Shown here piece after piece: positions 27,293-35,840 of a stretch of DNA of 64,000 nt. Source of the stretch: Peredibacter starrii. Its GTDB lineage: Bacteria > Bdellovibrionota > Bacteriovoracia > Bacteriovoracales > Bacteriovoracaceae. The notes below the pieces were generated by a model. It worked only from the letters and a program-made list of their open reading frames with translations, ran no database searches and had not been told where the DNA came from. Position numbers and translations under genes: made by a program. The stretch is taken from positions 2,108,001 to 2,172,000 of the forward strand of contig NZ_CP139487.1 in the NCBI RefSeq assembly GCF_034259205.1, written 5' to 3'. The first letter of the stretch is position 1, and each line of letters begins with the position of its first letter.

Positions 27293-28516
27293 ATGCGTTG
27301 GCTGATTGGCCTCTTTTTATTCATCTCACTGGCACTCTTAGGCGGATATATATTCGCCAAAGGCTATCCATATCGTTTGTATTCAAATTGGATGCAGGGG
27401 AAAAATTGGAATAAATACTATTACATTCCAAAATACAAAGAGACCTTCCTAAAACCAGTCGCCATTGAAGAGATCACTCCTTACTTGGAAGACTATAAAC
27501 AACTGTGGAAACCATTCCCACTTAGAAATTCTCTAGTGCCTCTACCGGTCAGGCATCCACTTTTCCAAACAATTCCTTTAGTTGAATTCACGGGAAAAAA
27601 TGCGGCACCTCAGATGGGAATGATTGTTCTCTCACCAAATGGAAGAGAGCTTTCTCGTCTTTATACTCTTCCGACTTCTTTGTATCAGGACCACTCTCAG
27701 GGCCAGGAATTGTTTAAGCTTCCATTCGTGAGAAATAGAATTTTAAAACTTTCAGTGGATAACGTTTGGAAAGATATTTTCTCGCATGAGATCGTGGTGA
27801 AATCCAAGAGCATGGAAGAGATGATTTATGATCTTTATATCTTGCATCTTCGATCGAAGATCCTTCCAAAAGAAACAATTCGCTATGGCCTTATGAAAGG
27901 TGCGAATCAGGCATTGATTGAGCTTGAATCAAAAGACCGTGACTACAGTGTTGAATTAATTTTCACTCAGCAAAATGGCAGTATCTATGCCTATGCTTTA
28001 AAGACCGAAAGAAATAGTGCTGAATCAAAAAAACTGCGCTCAAAGTTTCTGGAAGAAATCACTTTTAGTCCCATTGATGTGGCCATGGGAAAAATCCTCT
28101 ACACAGAGTTTAAGCAGTTGAACTTCGCTCGTCAGGTGGATCAAGAGGGAATGTTATATCTATTCTCTGCCTGGTCTCAGGACGTAGGAAACGTTGAACT
28201 TTTGCGTGAAATGATTTTCTATCTTGAACGAGGCCGCTCAAACACACGTCAGCTTCGAGAGCTTTATACATACTCGCTTAAACAGTATGGTAAGACTTTT
28301 ACCACTCGTAAAATCTTCAGTGAGTCAGATGATCCAAACCTGGTACTTCAAAGAAAAATTGAAATCGAAAATATCGAAAAGAAGCAGCAGGCGGAAATCT
28401 CAAAACAGGCCGTCAATCAGCCAGTGGAATTAACTCCGGACGAGAAGATGAATTTGTATCTTAAAAAAGCGAGAGAAGAAGGTCCGGCCGTCAAAGACGA
28501 CATGACAATTCACTAA
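27293..28516 (+). CDS. membrane-anchored protein of unknown function
   Basis: This 407-residue protein has one N-terminal membrane helix (residues 3-22) that can act as an uncleaved anchor, with the rest probably periplasmic. The C-terminal 60 residues are charged and coiled-coil-like. No domain is recognised. AAAGG lies about 8 nt before the ATG. The 3' end overlaps the convergent N-formylglutamate amidohydrolase gene by 4 bp. Confidence 0.68.
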   Translation: MRWLIGLFLFISLALLGGYIFAKGYPYRLYSNWMQGKNWNKYYYIPKYKETFLKPVAIEEITPYLEDYKQLWKPFPLRNSLVPLPVRHPLFQTIPLVEFTGKNAAPQMGMIVLSPNGRELSRLYTLPTSLYQDHSQGQELFKLPFVRNRILKLSVDNVWKDIFSHEIVVKSKSMEEMIYDLYILHLRSKILPKETIRYGLMKGANQALIELESKDRDYSVELIFTQQNGSIYAYALKTERNSAESKKLRSKFLEEITFSPIDVAMGKILYTEFKQLNFARQVDQEGMLYLFSAWSQDVGNVELLREMIFYLERGRSNTRQLRELYTYSLKQYGKTFTTRKIFSESDDPNLVLQRKIEIENIEKKQQAEISKQAVNQPVELTPDEKMNLYLKKAREEGPAVKDDMTIH

Positions 28517-29328
28517 GAATCGAACTTCTCAAATCCCTTGATTAAAACTTCAGTTAGCATCGGTCTTAGATGGGCCACTTTTTCAGGAACAAGTTCCTTG
28601 GTGGTTTCATCCATATACACGCTGCGATTGATTTCAATCTGGATGTTGTTCGTTCTGAATTGATCCACGTACTCAGTCACATAACCGCCCACGTAAGGAT
28701 CATTTAAACTCGACTCATGACCTTTATCGATCAGAGATTGTTGGAAGAACTGAATAAATTCCGGCGTCGCCGTTTTACCCTTTCGATCACTCACACAAAA
28801 ATCCGGACGATGCATCTTCTGATTTGGATTCTGCTTCATGTGATAGTCAGTTGGCCTTGAAGGCATAGAGTGAAGGTCTACCATCGACACCTTGCCGGCC
28901 TTGCGTTTTTCAAGGTCCTGTAGGGCCGATTTCATGATTTCAAAATAAGGGCGGTGATAAATCTCGATGAACTTCTCGACTTCGGCCGCAGATGGATCTT
29001 TCACCACCAGCTGCTTACCCTGAGTGTTGTTTTTCCAGAACAAGACACAGTTGCCTTCGGCACGGTTTAGGTCCACGCAAACGCGATGAACATGGGCCAC
29101 TAAAACTGCGATCCCGGCACTCTGGAGCGCCTTGATATCCACCAGCTCATTGACCTTGTAATCTACGTCTTCCTTATAGGCCCTTAAATCACCGGAAAGA
29201 TAGGCCTCGAATTCCTTCGGGATATTTTCTCCAGAATGGGGAATTGAAAGCAGACCCCGGTAATGGGTCCCAAGGGGAGCGTAATAGTCAAACAGAGGGG
29301 ATTTTTGAGGATGATCGAGACTAAACAT
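28513..29328 (-). CDS. N-formylglutamate amidohydrolase family protein
   Basis: This 271-residue protein carries the family signature LLSIPHSGENIP near residues 26-37, then VCVDLNRAEG and VDLHSMPSRP, which supply likely zinc ligands and active-site residues. The family cleaves N-formyl-L-glutamate to formate and glutamate as the last step of one histidine degradation route, but many members act on other N-acyl amino acids. No hut genes are next to it, so the substrate is uncertain. It lacks a signal peptide. There is no ribosome site; a TAAATT hexamer ends 6 nt before the ATG. Confidence 0.85.
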   Translation of the reverse strand: MFSLDHPQKSPLFDYYAPLGTHYRGLLSIPHSGENIPKEFEAYLSGDLRAYKEDVDYKVNELVDIKALQSAGIAVLVAHVHRVCVDLNRAEGNCVLFWKNNTQGKQLVVKDPSAAEVEKFIEIYHRPYFEIMKSALQDLEKRKAGKVSMVDLHSMPSRPTDYHMKQNPNQKMHRPDFCVSDRKGKTATPEFIQFFQQSLIDKGHESSLNDPYVGGYVTEYVDQFRTNNIQIEINRSVYMDETTKELVPEKVAHLRPMLTEVLIKGFEKFDS

Positions 29329-29404
29329 GTGAAAAATTTACCATAATTTCTGGGCATTAGTCCATGAAATGGTTTATAAATGGGACACACTCTAAGAGGT
29401 ATTT

Positions 29405-30709
29405 ATGAAGTTTCCCGGACGGCGCAACACCAAGCACTATTTCCCAGTAGAAGATAAACAACGTAGCTCTTTTGATGATGAAATCAATCGTCCAGGGAAT
29501 GTCTATGTGGTGGGGATTGATCAGCTACTCGTTGATATCGAAATCCCCGTGGACGACGCTTTCCTTGAAAAACATAAATTCACCAAAGGTGAGTCATTCA
29601 TTATCGACGATAACCTCGCTGATACGATTTATTGGCAATATAAAAATGCCGGACAAATTACGGGTGAGTTCCCTGGTGGGGCCGTAGGTAATACACTTCA
29701 TAACTTCTCAATTCTTTCTGATTGTCCTTCAGTTGCTCTGGGAACAATTAATAAAAACATCGAACTTGGTGACTACGCTTTTAAATATATTTGTAACACC
29801 AGCTCGAAAGTTAACCTTACTTATCTTCAGCCTTGTCCACGTCCGATGGGCCGTGCTCTTTGTTTCGTGAGCCCTGATCGCGATCGTACGTTTGCCATCA
29901 GCAAAGGTTGTATGAATGATTTGTCTCCGGAATTCATTCCGGTAGACGTGATTGAAAAATCAGCGGCCCTTCTGGTTTCTGCTTATACTCTTCGTGATGA
30001 TAAATCACCGATGTTCAAATCGACTCTGAGAGCTCTTGAAGTTGCGAAGAACGCCAATGTTCCAGTGGTTCTTTCTCTTGGAACAAGTGGTCTTGTGAAT
30101 GAGAAGAAAGATCTTCTTCTGGAAATCATTCCGAAATATATTTCAGTGATTGCCATGAACGAATCAGAGGCCCTGTCTTTGACTGGTATTTCTGATCCGC
30201 TTCTTGCGGCCGAAAAAGTTCTGGATCTTTGTGACATGGTTCTTCTGACCGTTGGTGCCCGTGGTCTTTATATCGGTGCCCTGACTGACAAGGCCCACGC
30301 TCGTGAGACCAAAGAACCACTTCATACGAAGTCCCTGGTTGAGTATAACAAGTATGAGTACTCGCGTGCTCGTCGTCGTGCTGATTGTGATCCTGATCAA
30401 CTTGTAAAAGTTTATTCGCACATTAATCCGTTCCGTGGTGGTCCTCAGATGATTAAGAACACCAATGGAGCAGGGGACGCGGCACTTGCAGCAGTTCTTC
30501 ACGATATCTCGGCAACTCCATACCATAAGAACAAAGTTCCGAATTCTCCAAAGCATGCTTCGAACTACTTAACATATTCATCGATCTCACAGATCAGTAA
30601 GTATGCCAACCGCGTATCGTTCGAAGTATTGAGCCAGAACTCGCCACGCCTTCTTCGCGGTCTTCCTGAGAAAGAGGATGGACTAGAAGAAGCATACTGG
30701 GAAAAGTAA
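29405..30709 (+). CDS. gsk: inosine/guanosine kinase (PfkB family)
   Basis: This 434-residue protein is strikingly similar from end to end to what I recall of E. coli Gsk, which is also 434 residues. Shared segments include MKFPGRRNTKHYFPV, VVGIDQLLVDIE, GGAVGNTLHN, NTSSKVNLTYLQ, AMNESEALSLTG, TNGAGDAALAA (the PfkB catalytic GAGD) and SPRLLRGLPEKEDGLEEAYW. It phosphorylates inosine and guanosine in purine salvage. AGAGG lies upstream of the ATG. The stop codon overlaps the next gene start by 1 base. Confidence 0.96.
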   Translation: MKFPGRRNTKHYFPVEDKQRSSFDDEINRPGNVYVVGIDQLLVDIEIPVDDAFLEKHKFTKGESFIIDDNLADTIYWQYKNAGQITGEFPGGAVGNTLHNFSILSDCPSVALGTINKNIELGDYAFKYICNTSSKVNLTYLQPCPRPMGRALCFVSPDRDRTFAISKGCMNDLSPEFIPVDVIEKSAALLVSAYTLRDDKSPMFKSTLRALEVAKNANVPVVLSLGTSGLVNEKKDLLLEIIPKYISVIAMNESEALSLTGISDPLLAAEKVLDLCDMVLLTVGARGLYIGALTDKAHARETKEPLHTKSLVEYNKYEYSRARRRADCDPDQLVKVYSHINPFRGGPQMIKNTNGAGDAALAAVLHDISATPYHKNKVPNSPKHASNYLTYSSISQISKYANRVSFEVLSQNSPRLLRGLPEKEDGLEEAYWEK

Positions 30710-31689
30710 TGGCCCAGGATCAAACCAAGAAAGAGGCCCTCTTCAATGAAGTGAAGGGGTCCCTCTTTGAGTATTTGGTCGCCAAAGAAATCGCCCGTCT
30801 TGGGAATGAAGAGTTACAGTTCCAGCAAACTCTCGATCGAAATTACCTGAACGTTTTGTCTCAGCAAGACCGTATGGTGAGACAGTTTTATCCCGAGATG
30901 CTTCCGTTCTTAAATCAAGTTTCAAAAAATACCGTGGCCCGTATGGTGGAGTATCTTGGGAAGCTCCCTAAGAATCCAAAGGTCATGGGGAAATTTTCTA
31001 ATTCTGCCATCCACGATGAAATTCATGAAGCAGATCTTCTGGTGAATCATGATGATGTTCTTCTTCCGGTGAGTTTAAAGCTCAATAAGAAGCACGCTTA
31101 TGTGAACACCAAGAGTGGAGGGATAAAGAGCTTCTTTCTTCAGTACTTTCCTTTTCTAGATTCATCGATTCAGGAAAAGTTTAATCAGTTGGTGGATTTG
31201 GAATTTAGCCGAATGGCCTTCGAGCTTCATGCCCTTCATGATCTGGACTACTCAGGGAACTTCGGACTATGGGTCCAAAAGGGTTTCTCAGAGCTTCCAG
31301 GAGAACTTGATCAAGACTCGAGAAACATCTTAAAAAGCTATTACGCTCGTATTGCTCAAGAGATGCACACTATTCTTTCAAACGCTCAGAAACAAAATCC
31401 TGAGGCCTTCGCGGCCTCTCTGGCGCCGCTCATGGGATTTGGTAAGAGTGAAATCCTACAGGTGATTTGTTTTCACGAATTCCCGTCGGGAGAATCTCCG
31501 GATATTGATCTTCACACATACTCTGATCTAAAAAAGTATTTATCTGACGCTAAGATTGGAGAGTTCAATTCGATTGCGAGTGTGGAACTTGATATTGGCC
31601 CATGGTCTTTGCATATCAGAGTGAAGCCCATGAACAAGTTCACAACTACGGCGATTAAAATTAATTGTTCGATTAAAGTGAGAAAATAG
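30709..31689 (+). CDS. unknown protein, possible PD-(D/E)xK nuclease fold
   Basis: This 326-residue soluble protein is translationally coupled to gsk (TAATG). I do not recognise a named family. Residues 107-140 hold EADLLV, then LPVSLKLNK, then YVNTKSGGIKSFF. The spacing of Asp109, Ser122-x-Lys124 and an upstream helix with Glu21 resembles the core of PD-(D/E)xK nucleases of the restriction-endonuclease type, where the Glu before Lys is replaced by Ser. This is an inference from pattern only. There is no methyltransferase nearby. It could instead be a structural relative without catalysis. Confidence 0.6.
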   Translation: MAQDQTKKEALFNEVKGSLFEYLVAKEIARLGNEELQFQQTLDRNYLNVLSQQDRMVRQFYPEMLPFLNQVSKNTVARMVEYLGKLPKNPKVMGKFSNSAIHDEIHEADLLVNHDDVLLPVSLKLNKKHAYVNTKSGGIKSFFLQYFPFLDSSIQEKFNQLVDLEFSRMAFELHALHDLDYSGNFGLWVQKGFSELPGELDQDSRNILKSYYARIAQEMHTILSNAQKQNPEAFAASLAPLMGFGKSEILQVICFHEFPSGESPDIDLHTYSDLKKYLSDAKIGEFNSIASVELDIGPWSLHIRVKPMNKFTTTAIKINCSIKVRK

Positions 31690-31691
31690 AC

Positions 31692-32258
31692 TTAAGCGAC
31701 CCAGTGCTTTTTCACGGTCTCTTGATCCAGAGTCTGAATATCAAAAACATAACCGTTTCTACCTACAAGCGTGTGAGCGCAATCTAACCAAAGAGAAGTG
31801 TGATTTGTGGCGAGATAAATTGTTTTATCTTTGGTCGATTCCATCACGCTCTTCTTAAAACTTTGAAGCATGAAAGGTGAGAACAGATCCTCATTCATAT
31901 CAATCAGAAGATTTTGAGAAGGATTCATGAGTCCCTTCAAAAGACTTGTCATGAATTTTTCCCAAGTCTGAGATTCCTGGGTCAATTGGTGCGGCTGTTT
32001 TAAAAGATTTAACAGGGCCAACCACTCAGGCTTTAGGGTGTGTTCCAGTTCTTTTAAACTCGAAGGGCCGATTTCAATTTGGAGATTGTCCCAGAGAGAA
32101 AGATGCGGATGAAGAGAAGTCTCCGCCTCAATGTAAGAGAAGCTATTTCCCTTCGAAGGACAATTTGTTCTTAGAAGTTGCAATAGATCCTTCAAAACCT
32201 TCCGGTCCTGAGTTTCTTTCTTATAAAGGTATATGCCAAAAGGCTTTTGCGAGTTCAT
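31692..32258 (-). CDS. ABC-ATPase-like protein lacking Walker A
   Basis: This 188-residue protein has a C-terminal half that follows the ABC ATPase pattern. HPHLSLWDNLQIEI resembles the region after the Q-loop. ESQTWEKFMTSLLKGLMNPSQ sits where the signature motif and helix should be, but without SGGQ. NLLIDMNEDLFSP matches Walker B and D-loop, and LATNHTSLW matches the H-loop. No Walker A is present, so it probably cannot bind ATP in the usual way. It may be a decayed transporter component or a regulatory pseudo-ATPase. No permease gene is adjacent. The start is uncertain. Confidence 0.55.
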   Translation of the reverse strand: MNSQKPFGIYLYKKETQDRKVLKDLLQLLRTNCPSKGNSFSYIEAETSLHPHLSLWDNLQIEIGPSSLKELEHTLKPEWLALLNLLKQPHQLTQESQTWEKFMTSLLKGLMNPSQNLLIDMNEDLFSPFMLQSFKKSVMESTKDKTIYLATNHTSLWLDCAHTLVGRNGYVFDIQTLDQETVKKHWVA

Positions 32259-32308
32259 CCATGATAAAGATCGGTTAAATCCACGTGGAACCTTAAAGGA
32301 AACTCACT

Positions 32309-32314
32309 TATAAT
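32309..32314 (+). promoter_or_regulatory. consensus -10 element of a probable leaderless promoter
   Basis: A perfect TATAAT ends 6 nt before the ATG at 32321. Transcription would start at or next to the A of the start codon, which explains why no Shine-Dalgarno is found. The -35 region is weak. Confidence 0.45.
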
Positions 32315-32320
32315 TTACAC

Positions 32321-33535
32321 ATGGACATGAAAAAGAAGCTGGAAGAGGCCTACATACCAGATCAAAAGGCTCGGAAAGAAAAGGTTATCATTGGTTTATC
32401 CGGTGGGATCGATTCCTATGTGACGGCCTATCTTTTGAAGATTCAGAAGTATGATCTCATGGCCGTGACCATCATCAATGACTGGGAAGACTGGAAAGGG
32501 GATTCATCTCAAATTCTGTCCTGTCATATTAATCCAAAAAAACTGGATGCCATAAAAGAGTTCTGTCAAAAGTTGAATATTCCATTACAGGTGATCAAGG
32601 CGGCCGGCGAATTTAAAGACGAAATTATCGATGAGTGGATGGGCCATAAATTGACCGGCACTCTCGCACGACCTTGCTGGAATTGCCATGAACTCAGAAT
32701 GCGCATTCTTCATCAGAAGATGAAAGAAGCGAACGTAAAACATCTGGCGACGGGACATTTCGCAAAACTCTTTCATCAGGAGGCCACTGGTAAAGTGTTT
32801 GTTCATACCTCTAATGATGAAGAGAATGATCAATCAGCTCTTTTGTCTCGCCTGCCACAGGACATTTTAAAAAGTTTAATTCTTCCTCTCTCCGATCTTT
32901 CTCAAAAAGAAGTTTTGAAACTGGCAGAAAACTTCGGTGTGGTTGATTCACCGAAAGAACTTAAGATGCATCAGTGCTTAAGTTGGAAAGAAGAGATGAC
33001 TCCGATCTTTGCTGCGCAAATTCCGGAACGCTTCAGAAAAGAAGGCGAATTAGTCACCGCAGATGGAAGCAGCACCATTGGAAATCATATGGGTGTTTTT
33101 CATCATACATTTGGCGAAAGTTTTGAATTTAGAAATCTTGGTAAAACCACAAAAGGTTTTATTGGAGAATATTCTGGTGCGAATCAATTGATCAAAATCG
33201 AAGAAGAAAGTTATTTTATGCATAATAAAATTCTTCTTACGAACTGCGAGTTTTCAACTGAAAGCTCTTGGGTGGAACCGCAAAAAGGTTTTTTGGTCGT
33301 TTCACCTGAAAAAGTCTACGAGTGCTGGGTCCATCCCAAAACTTTGTCATCTGCTTTTATAGAATTAACCAATCCGGAATTTTTAATTGAAGGTGATCTC
33401 CTGAGTGTGATCAAGAAAAAGGGCAAAAATTCCAAAGTTTTTCTCACGGGCAAGGTTCAGTATGTGCCTCGTGATCCAGAAGTAGTAGAAGGAGAAGAAA
33501 GTGTTCCGAAAGTTGATTATTCCCGCGATTTTTAG
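32321..33535 (+). CDS. MnmA-like tRNA 2-thiouridylase paralogue
   Basis: This 404-residue protein has the PP-loop ATP-pyrophosphatase motif LSGGIDSY near residues 25-32, the CWNCHELRMR segment where MnmA has its first catalytic Cys, ATGHFAKL, and MHQCLSWKE where MnmA has its second catalytic Cys. The active-site Cys pair thus appears to be kept. The rest diverges strongly from the canonical mnmA gene 1.1 kb downstream. MnmA thiolates U34 of Lys, Glu and Gln tRNAs; a paralogue may thiolate another position or a small molecule. It overlaps the next gene by 35 bp. Confidence 0.75.
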   Translation: MDMKKKLEEAYIPDQKARKEKVIIGLSGGIDSYVTAYLLKIQKYDLMAVTIINDWEDWKGDSSQILSCHINPKKLDAIKEFCQKLNIPLQVIKAAGEFKDEIIDEWMGHKLTGTLARPCWNCHELRMRILHQKMKEANVKHLATGHFAKLFHQEATGKVFVHTSNDEENDQSALLSRLPQDILKSLILPLSDLSQKEVLKLAENFGVVDSPKELKMHQCLSWKEEMTPIFAAQIPERFRKEGELVTADGSSTIGNHMGVFHHTFGESFEFRNLGKTTKGFIGEYSGANQLIKIEEESYFMHNKILLTNCEFSTESSWVEPQKGFLVVSPEKVYECWVHPKTLSSAFIELTNPEFLIEGDLLSVIKKKGKNSKVFLTGKVQYVPRDPEVVEGEESVPKVDYSRDF

Positions 33536-34607
33536 TTTATCGTGCTCAGTATTTGCCGGTCGTGCGCCGTCTACATATTTCCAGCTTAAGAGTGATCTTG
33601 GACAGGTCTCGAATAAGAATCTGGTTGAATGGGTGAATACCTTTGTAAAGGTCTCTGCTCCTTCAAGAATGGTAGGAATGCAGGGCCATGAAAAGGCACG
33701 TAACTTTCTCTTGGAGACCATTGAAAAACTGGATCCAAAAAAGTCCGGAAAACTTTCGATGAACTCTCTTTCTCCCGAAGTTGAAACGGTTAAAAAGTTT
33801 TATCAAAAAGATTTTGATGAAAAGGTCGAAGGGAAAATTCCTAAAGGAACTCCTGACTATATGAAGTGGCAGAAGTTCACAGGTTATATGCAGAATCTTG
33901 CCGACTCACAGAAAAACAATCAGGTAGAAAATATTGTATGGGAGAAACCAGGGATCAACACGCACCGAGTGTTGGTAGTGACTGCTCACTACGATACCAT
34001 TTCTCACGATCCTAAAACACTTCTGGTAAAAACCAATGAGGCGATGCCTGGTGCAAACTATAATGCTTCAGGTGTAGCAGTTGCTCTTGGTCTTATTAAA
34101 ACCATGGCGCAATTTGATCTGAATTATTCCGTTCAGGTTGTTTTCTTAGACTGGCAGGGAATTGGTTTTCATGGCTCTGAACTCTATGCTCGTGAACTGA
34201 AGAAAGCTGGTAAAGAAGTTTTGGGTGTGGTGAATCTCGAGATGCTGGGCCAGGATTCGAGCTTCTTTGATAAAACAAAAAAGACCGGCAACATGTCTAT
34301 CTACCTTCGTGACAACGCCGATGAGGCCCGTTGGGTTTCTAAGCTTCTTGAGCACGGAAAGAAAATTACGACCAAGGTCACTTTCGAGGCCAAACCAAAT
34401 GGGTTTGAAAATTCGGACAATTTCCGCTTCTGGGAACAGGGCTTTATGTCCGCTACTTTCTCTCAGAATTGGGAGGACGACTTCAATCCAAAGTTCTACC
34501 AAACGGCCCAGGATACCCCGGAAACGCTTAATCACGAGACTCTCTGGCACGCTTATCAATATGTTGGGGGCGCGGTCATCGGGACTCTTCTGGATTTGAC
34601 CAAGTAA
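33501..34607 (+). CDS. M28-family pseudo-peptidase (zinc ligands lost), secreted
   Basis: This 368-residue protein begins with a GTG start (33501, ribosome site GGAGAAGAAA) and a signal peptide, LIIPAIFSLSCSVFA. The fold pattern is clearly M28 aminopeptidase: VVTAHYDTISHD, PGANYNASGVAVALG, FLDWQGIGFHGSELYA, VVNLEMLGQ and FYQTAQDTPET. Family zinc sites are His, Asp (ADDNASG), Glu (EE), Asp and His. Here the bridging Asp is Tyr, the EE pair is Gln-Gly, the later Asp is Glu and the last His is Gln; only the first His stays. It is therefore probably inactive as a metallopeptidase. It lies between two MnmA-type genes. Confidence 0.85.
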   Translation: MFRKLIIPAIFSLSCSVFAGRAPSTYFQLKSDLGQVSNKNLVEWVNTFVKVSAPSRMVGMQGHEKARNFLLETIEKLDPKKSGKLSMNSLSPEVETVKKFYQKDFDEKVEGKIPKGTPDYMKWQKFTGYMQNLADSQKNNQVENIVWEKPGINTHRVLVVTAHYDTISHDPKTLLVKTNEAMPGANYNASGVAVALGLIKTMAQFDLNYSVQVVFLDWQGIGFHGSELYARELKKAGKEVLGVVNLEMLGQDSSFFDKTKKTGNMSIYLRDNADEARWVSKLLEHGKKITTKVTFEAKPNGFENSDNFRFWEQGFMSATFSQNWEDDFNPKFYQTAQDTPETLNHETLWHAYQYVGGAVIGTLLDLTK

Positions 34608-34614
34608 AAACTCC

Positions 34615-34636
34615 TGCACCCTTCCTAAAGGGTGCA
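34615..34636 (+). repeat. inverted repeat between the M28-like gene and mnmA
   Basis: TGCACCCTT (34615-34623), loop CCTA, then AAGGGTGCA (34628-34636) make a perfect 9-bp stem. No T run follows on the plus strand. It could end transcription imperfectly or be an operator, because it sits directly against the -10 of mnmA. Confidence 0.5.
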
Positions 34637-34644
34637 AAATCCGC

Positions 34645-34650
34645 TATAAA
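34645..34650 (+). promoter_or_regulatory. -10 element of a probable leaderless mnmA promoter
   Basis: TATAAA ends 5 nt before the mnmA ATG and no ribosome site is present. A poor -35-like TTCCTA lies 17 bp upstream, inside the right part of the inverted repeat. Confidence 0.4.
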
Positions 34651-34655
34651 GCGGC

Positions 34656-35840
34656 ATGGATTTTTCTTACCAGCCCGAGCTCTTAAAAGAGTACGGAATC
34701 AATCTAACTCATGAAGAATTTCTGGCCAATGGTCAGAAGACCGTTGTTGTCGGCATGTCCGGCGGCGTGGATTCTTCTGTGTCGGCCTTGATTGTGAAAC
34801 TTCAGGGCTACAAAGTTCTGGGTCTTTTCATGAAGAACTGGGATGAAACAAATCCAGATGGCACATGTCCGGCCGATTTCGATTATCAGGACGTGATCAA
34901 GGTTTGTGAGAAACTTGATGTTCCATATTACTCAGTAAATTTCGTACAAGAGTATTGGGACGGAGTTTTCTCTGAGTTCTTGAATGATTACCGTAAAGGT
35001 CATACACCGAACCCGGACATCCTTTGTAACCGTGAAATTAAATTCAAAGTGTTCTACCAGAGGGCAAAACTTCTGGGCGCTGATTACCTGGCCACGGGTC
35101 ACTACTGTCAGCTTGAGAATGGAGAGTTAAAGAAGGGCGCTGATCTGAATAAAGATCAGACTTACTTCCTCTATGCGGTTCAGAAAGAAGTTTTTAAAGA
35201 TGTGCTTTTCCCGATTGGGCATCTTCCAAAACCAAAAGTACGTGAATTAGCAACAATGTTTGATCTGGCGACTTCGGCGAAGAAAGATTCAACCGGTATT
35301 TGTTTTATCGGTGAGAGAAACTTCAAGAATTTCCTCTCTCAATACATTGAGAGCACGAAAGGAAATTTCATTGATATTAAGAATGGAAAAGTGGTCGGTC
35401 AGCACGACGGCACTTGTTTCTATACTCTGGGCCAGCGTAAGGGCATGGGAGTAGGCGGACCAGGCGAGCCATGGTTCGTGGTTGCGAAGAACTTTGAGAA
35501 GAACGAAGTGATTCTTGCTCAAGGACAAGACCATCCAGCGCTTTATGCTGACGGCCTGACTGCAGTAGAGCTTAATTGGCTCACAAATGCTCCTGAAGGC
35601 ACTTTTAAGTGTAAGGCGAAGGTTCGTTACCGTCAGCCGGAACAGCCTTGTACAGTTACTGTAGAGAATAATAGCGTGAAGGTTGTATTTGATGAGCCTC
35701 AACGGGCCATGACTCCAAGACAGTCAATTGTCTTCTATCAGGGAGAAATGTGTATCGGCGGGGGAATTATTAATGAAATCAGCCCGAACTATCACGAACT
35801 GGGTCAAGGACTACCAGAGTTCCTTTCGGTTAAGGTCTAG
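34656..35840 (+). CDS. mnmA: tRNA-specific 2-thiouridylase MnmA
   Basis: This 394-residue protein has all MnmA hallmarks: PP-loop GMSGGVDSSVSAL near residues 32-44, LGLFMKNWDE, TPNPDILCNREIKF with the first catalytic Cys, LATGHYCQL, KDQTYFLYA, STGICFIGERNF with the second Cys, and the C-terminal beta-barrel (YTLGQRKGMGVGG onward). It installs sulfur at C2 of U34 in Lys, Glu and Gln tRNAs in the cytoplasm. No Shine-Dalgarno is visible, in keeping with a leaderless message. It overlaps the small Cys-rich gene on the other strand by 30 bp. Confidence 0.97.
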   Translation: MDFSYQPELLKEYGINLTHEEFLANGQKTVVVGMSGGVDSSVSALIVKLQGYKVLGLFMKNWDETNPDGTCPADFDYQDVIKVCEKLDVPYYSVNFVQEYWDGVFSEFLNDYRKGHTPNPDILCNREIKFKVFYQRAKLLGADYLATGHYCQLENGELKKGADLNKDQTYFLYAVQKEVFKDVLFPIGHLPKPKVRELATMFDLATSAKKDSTGICFIGERNFKNFLSQYIESTKGNFIDIKNGKVVGQHDGTCFYTLGQRKGMGVGGPGEPWFVVAKNFEKNEVILAQGQDHPALYADGLTAVELNWLTNAPEGTFKCKAKVRYRQPEQPCTVTVENNSVKVVFDEPQRAMTPRQSIVFYQGEMCIGGGIINEISPNYHELGQGLPEFLSVKV

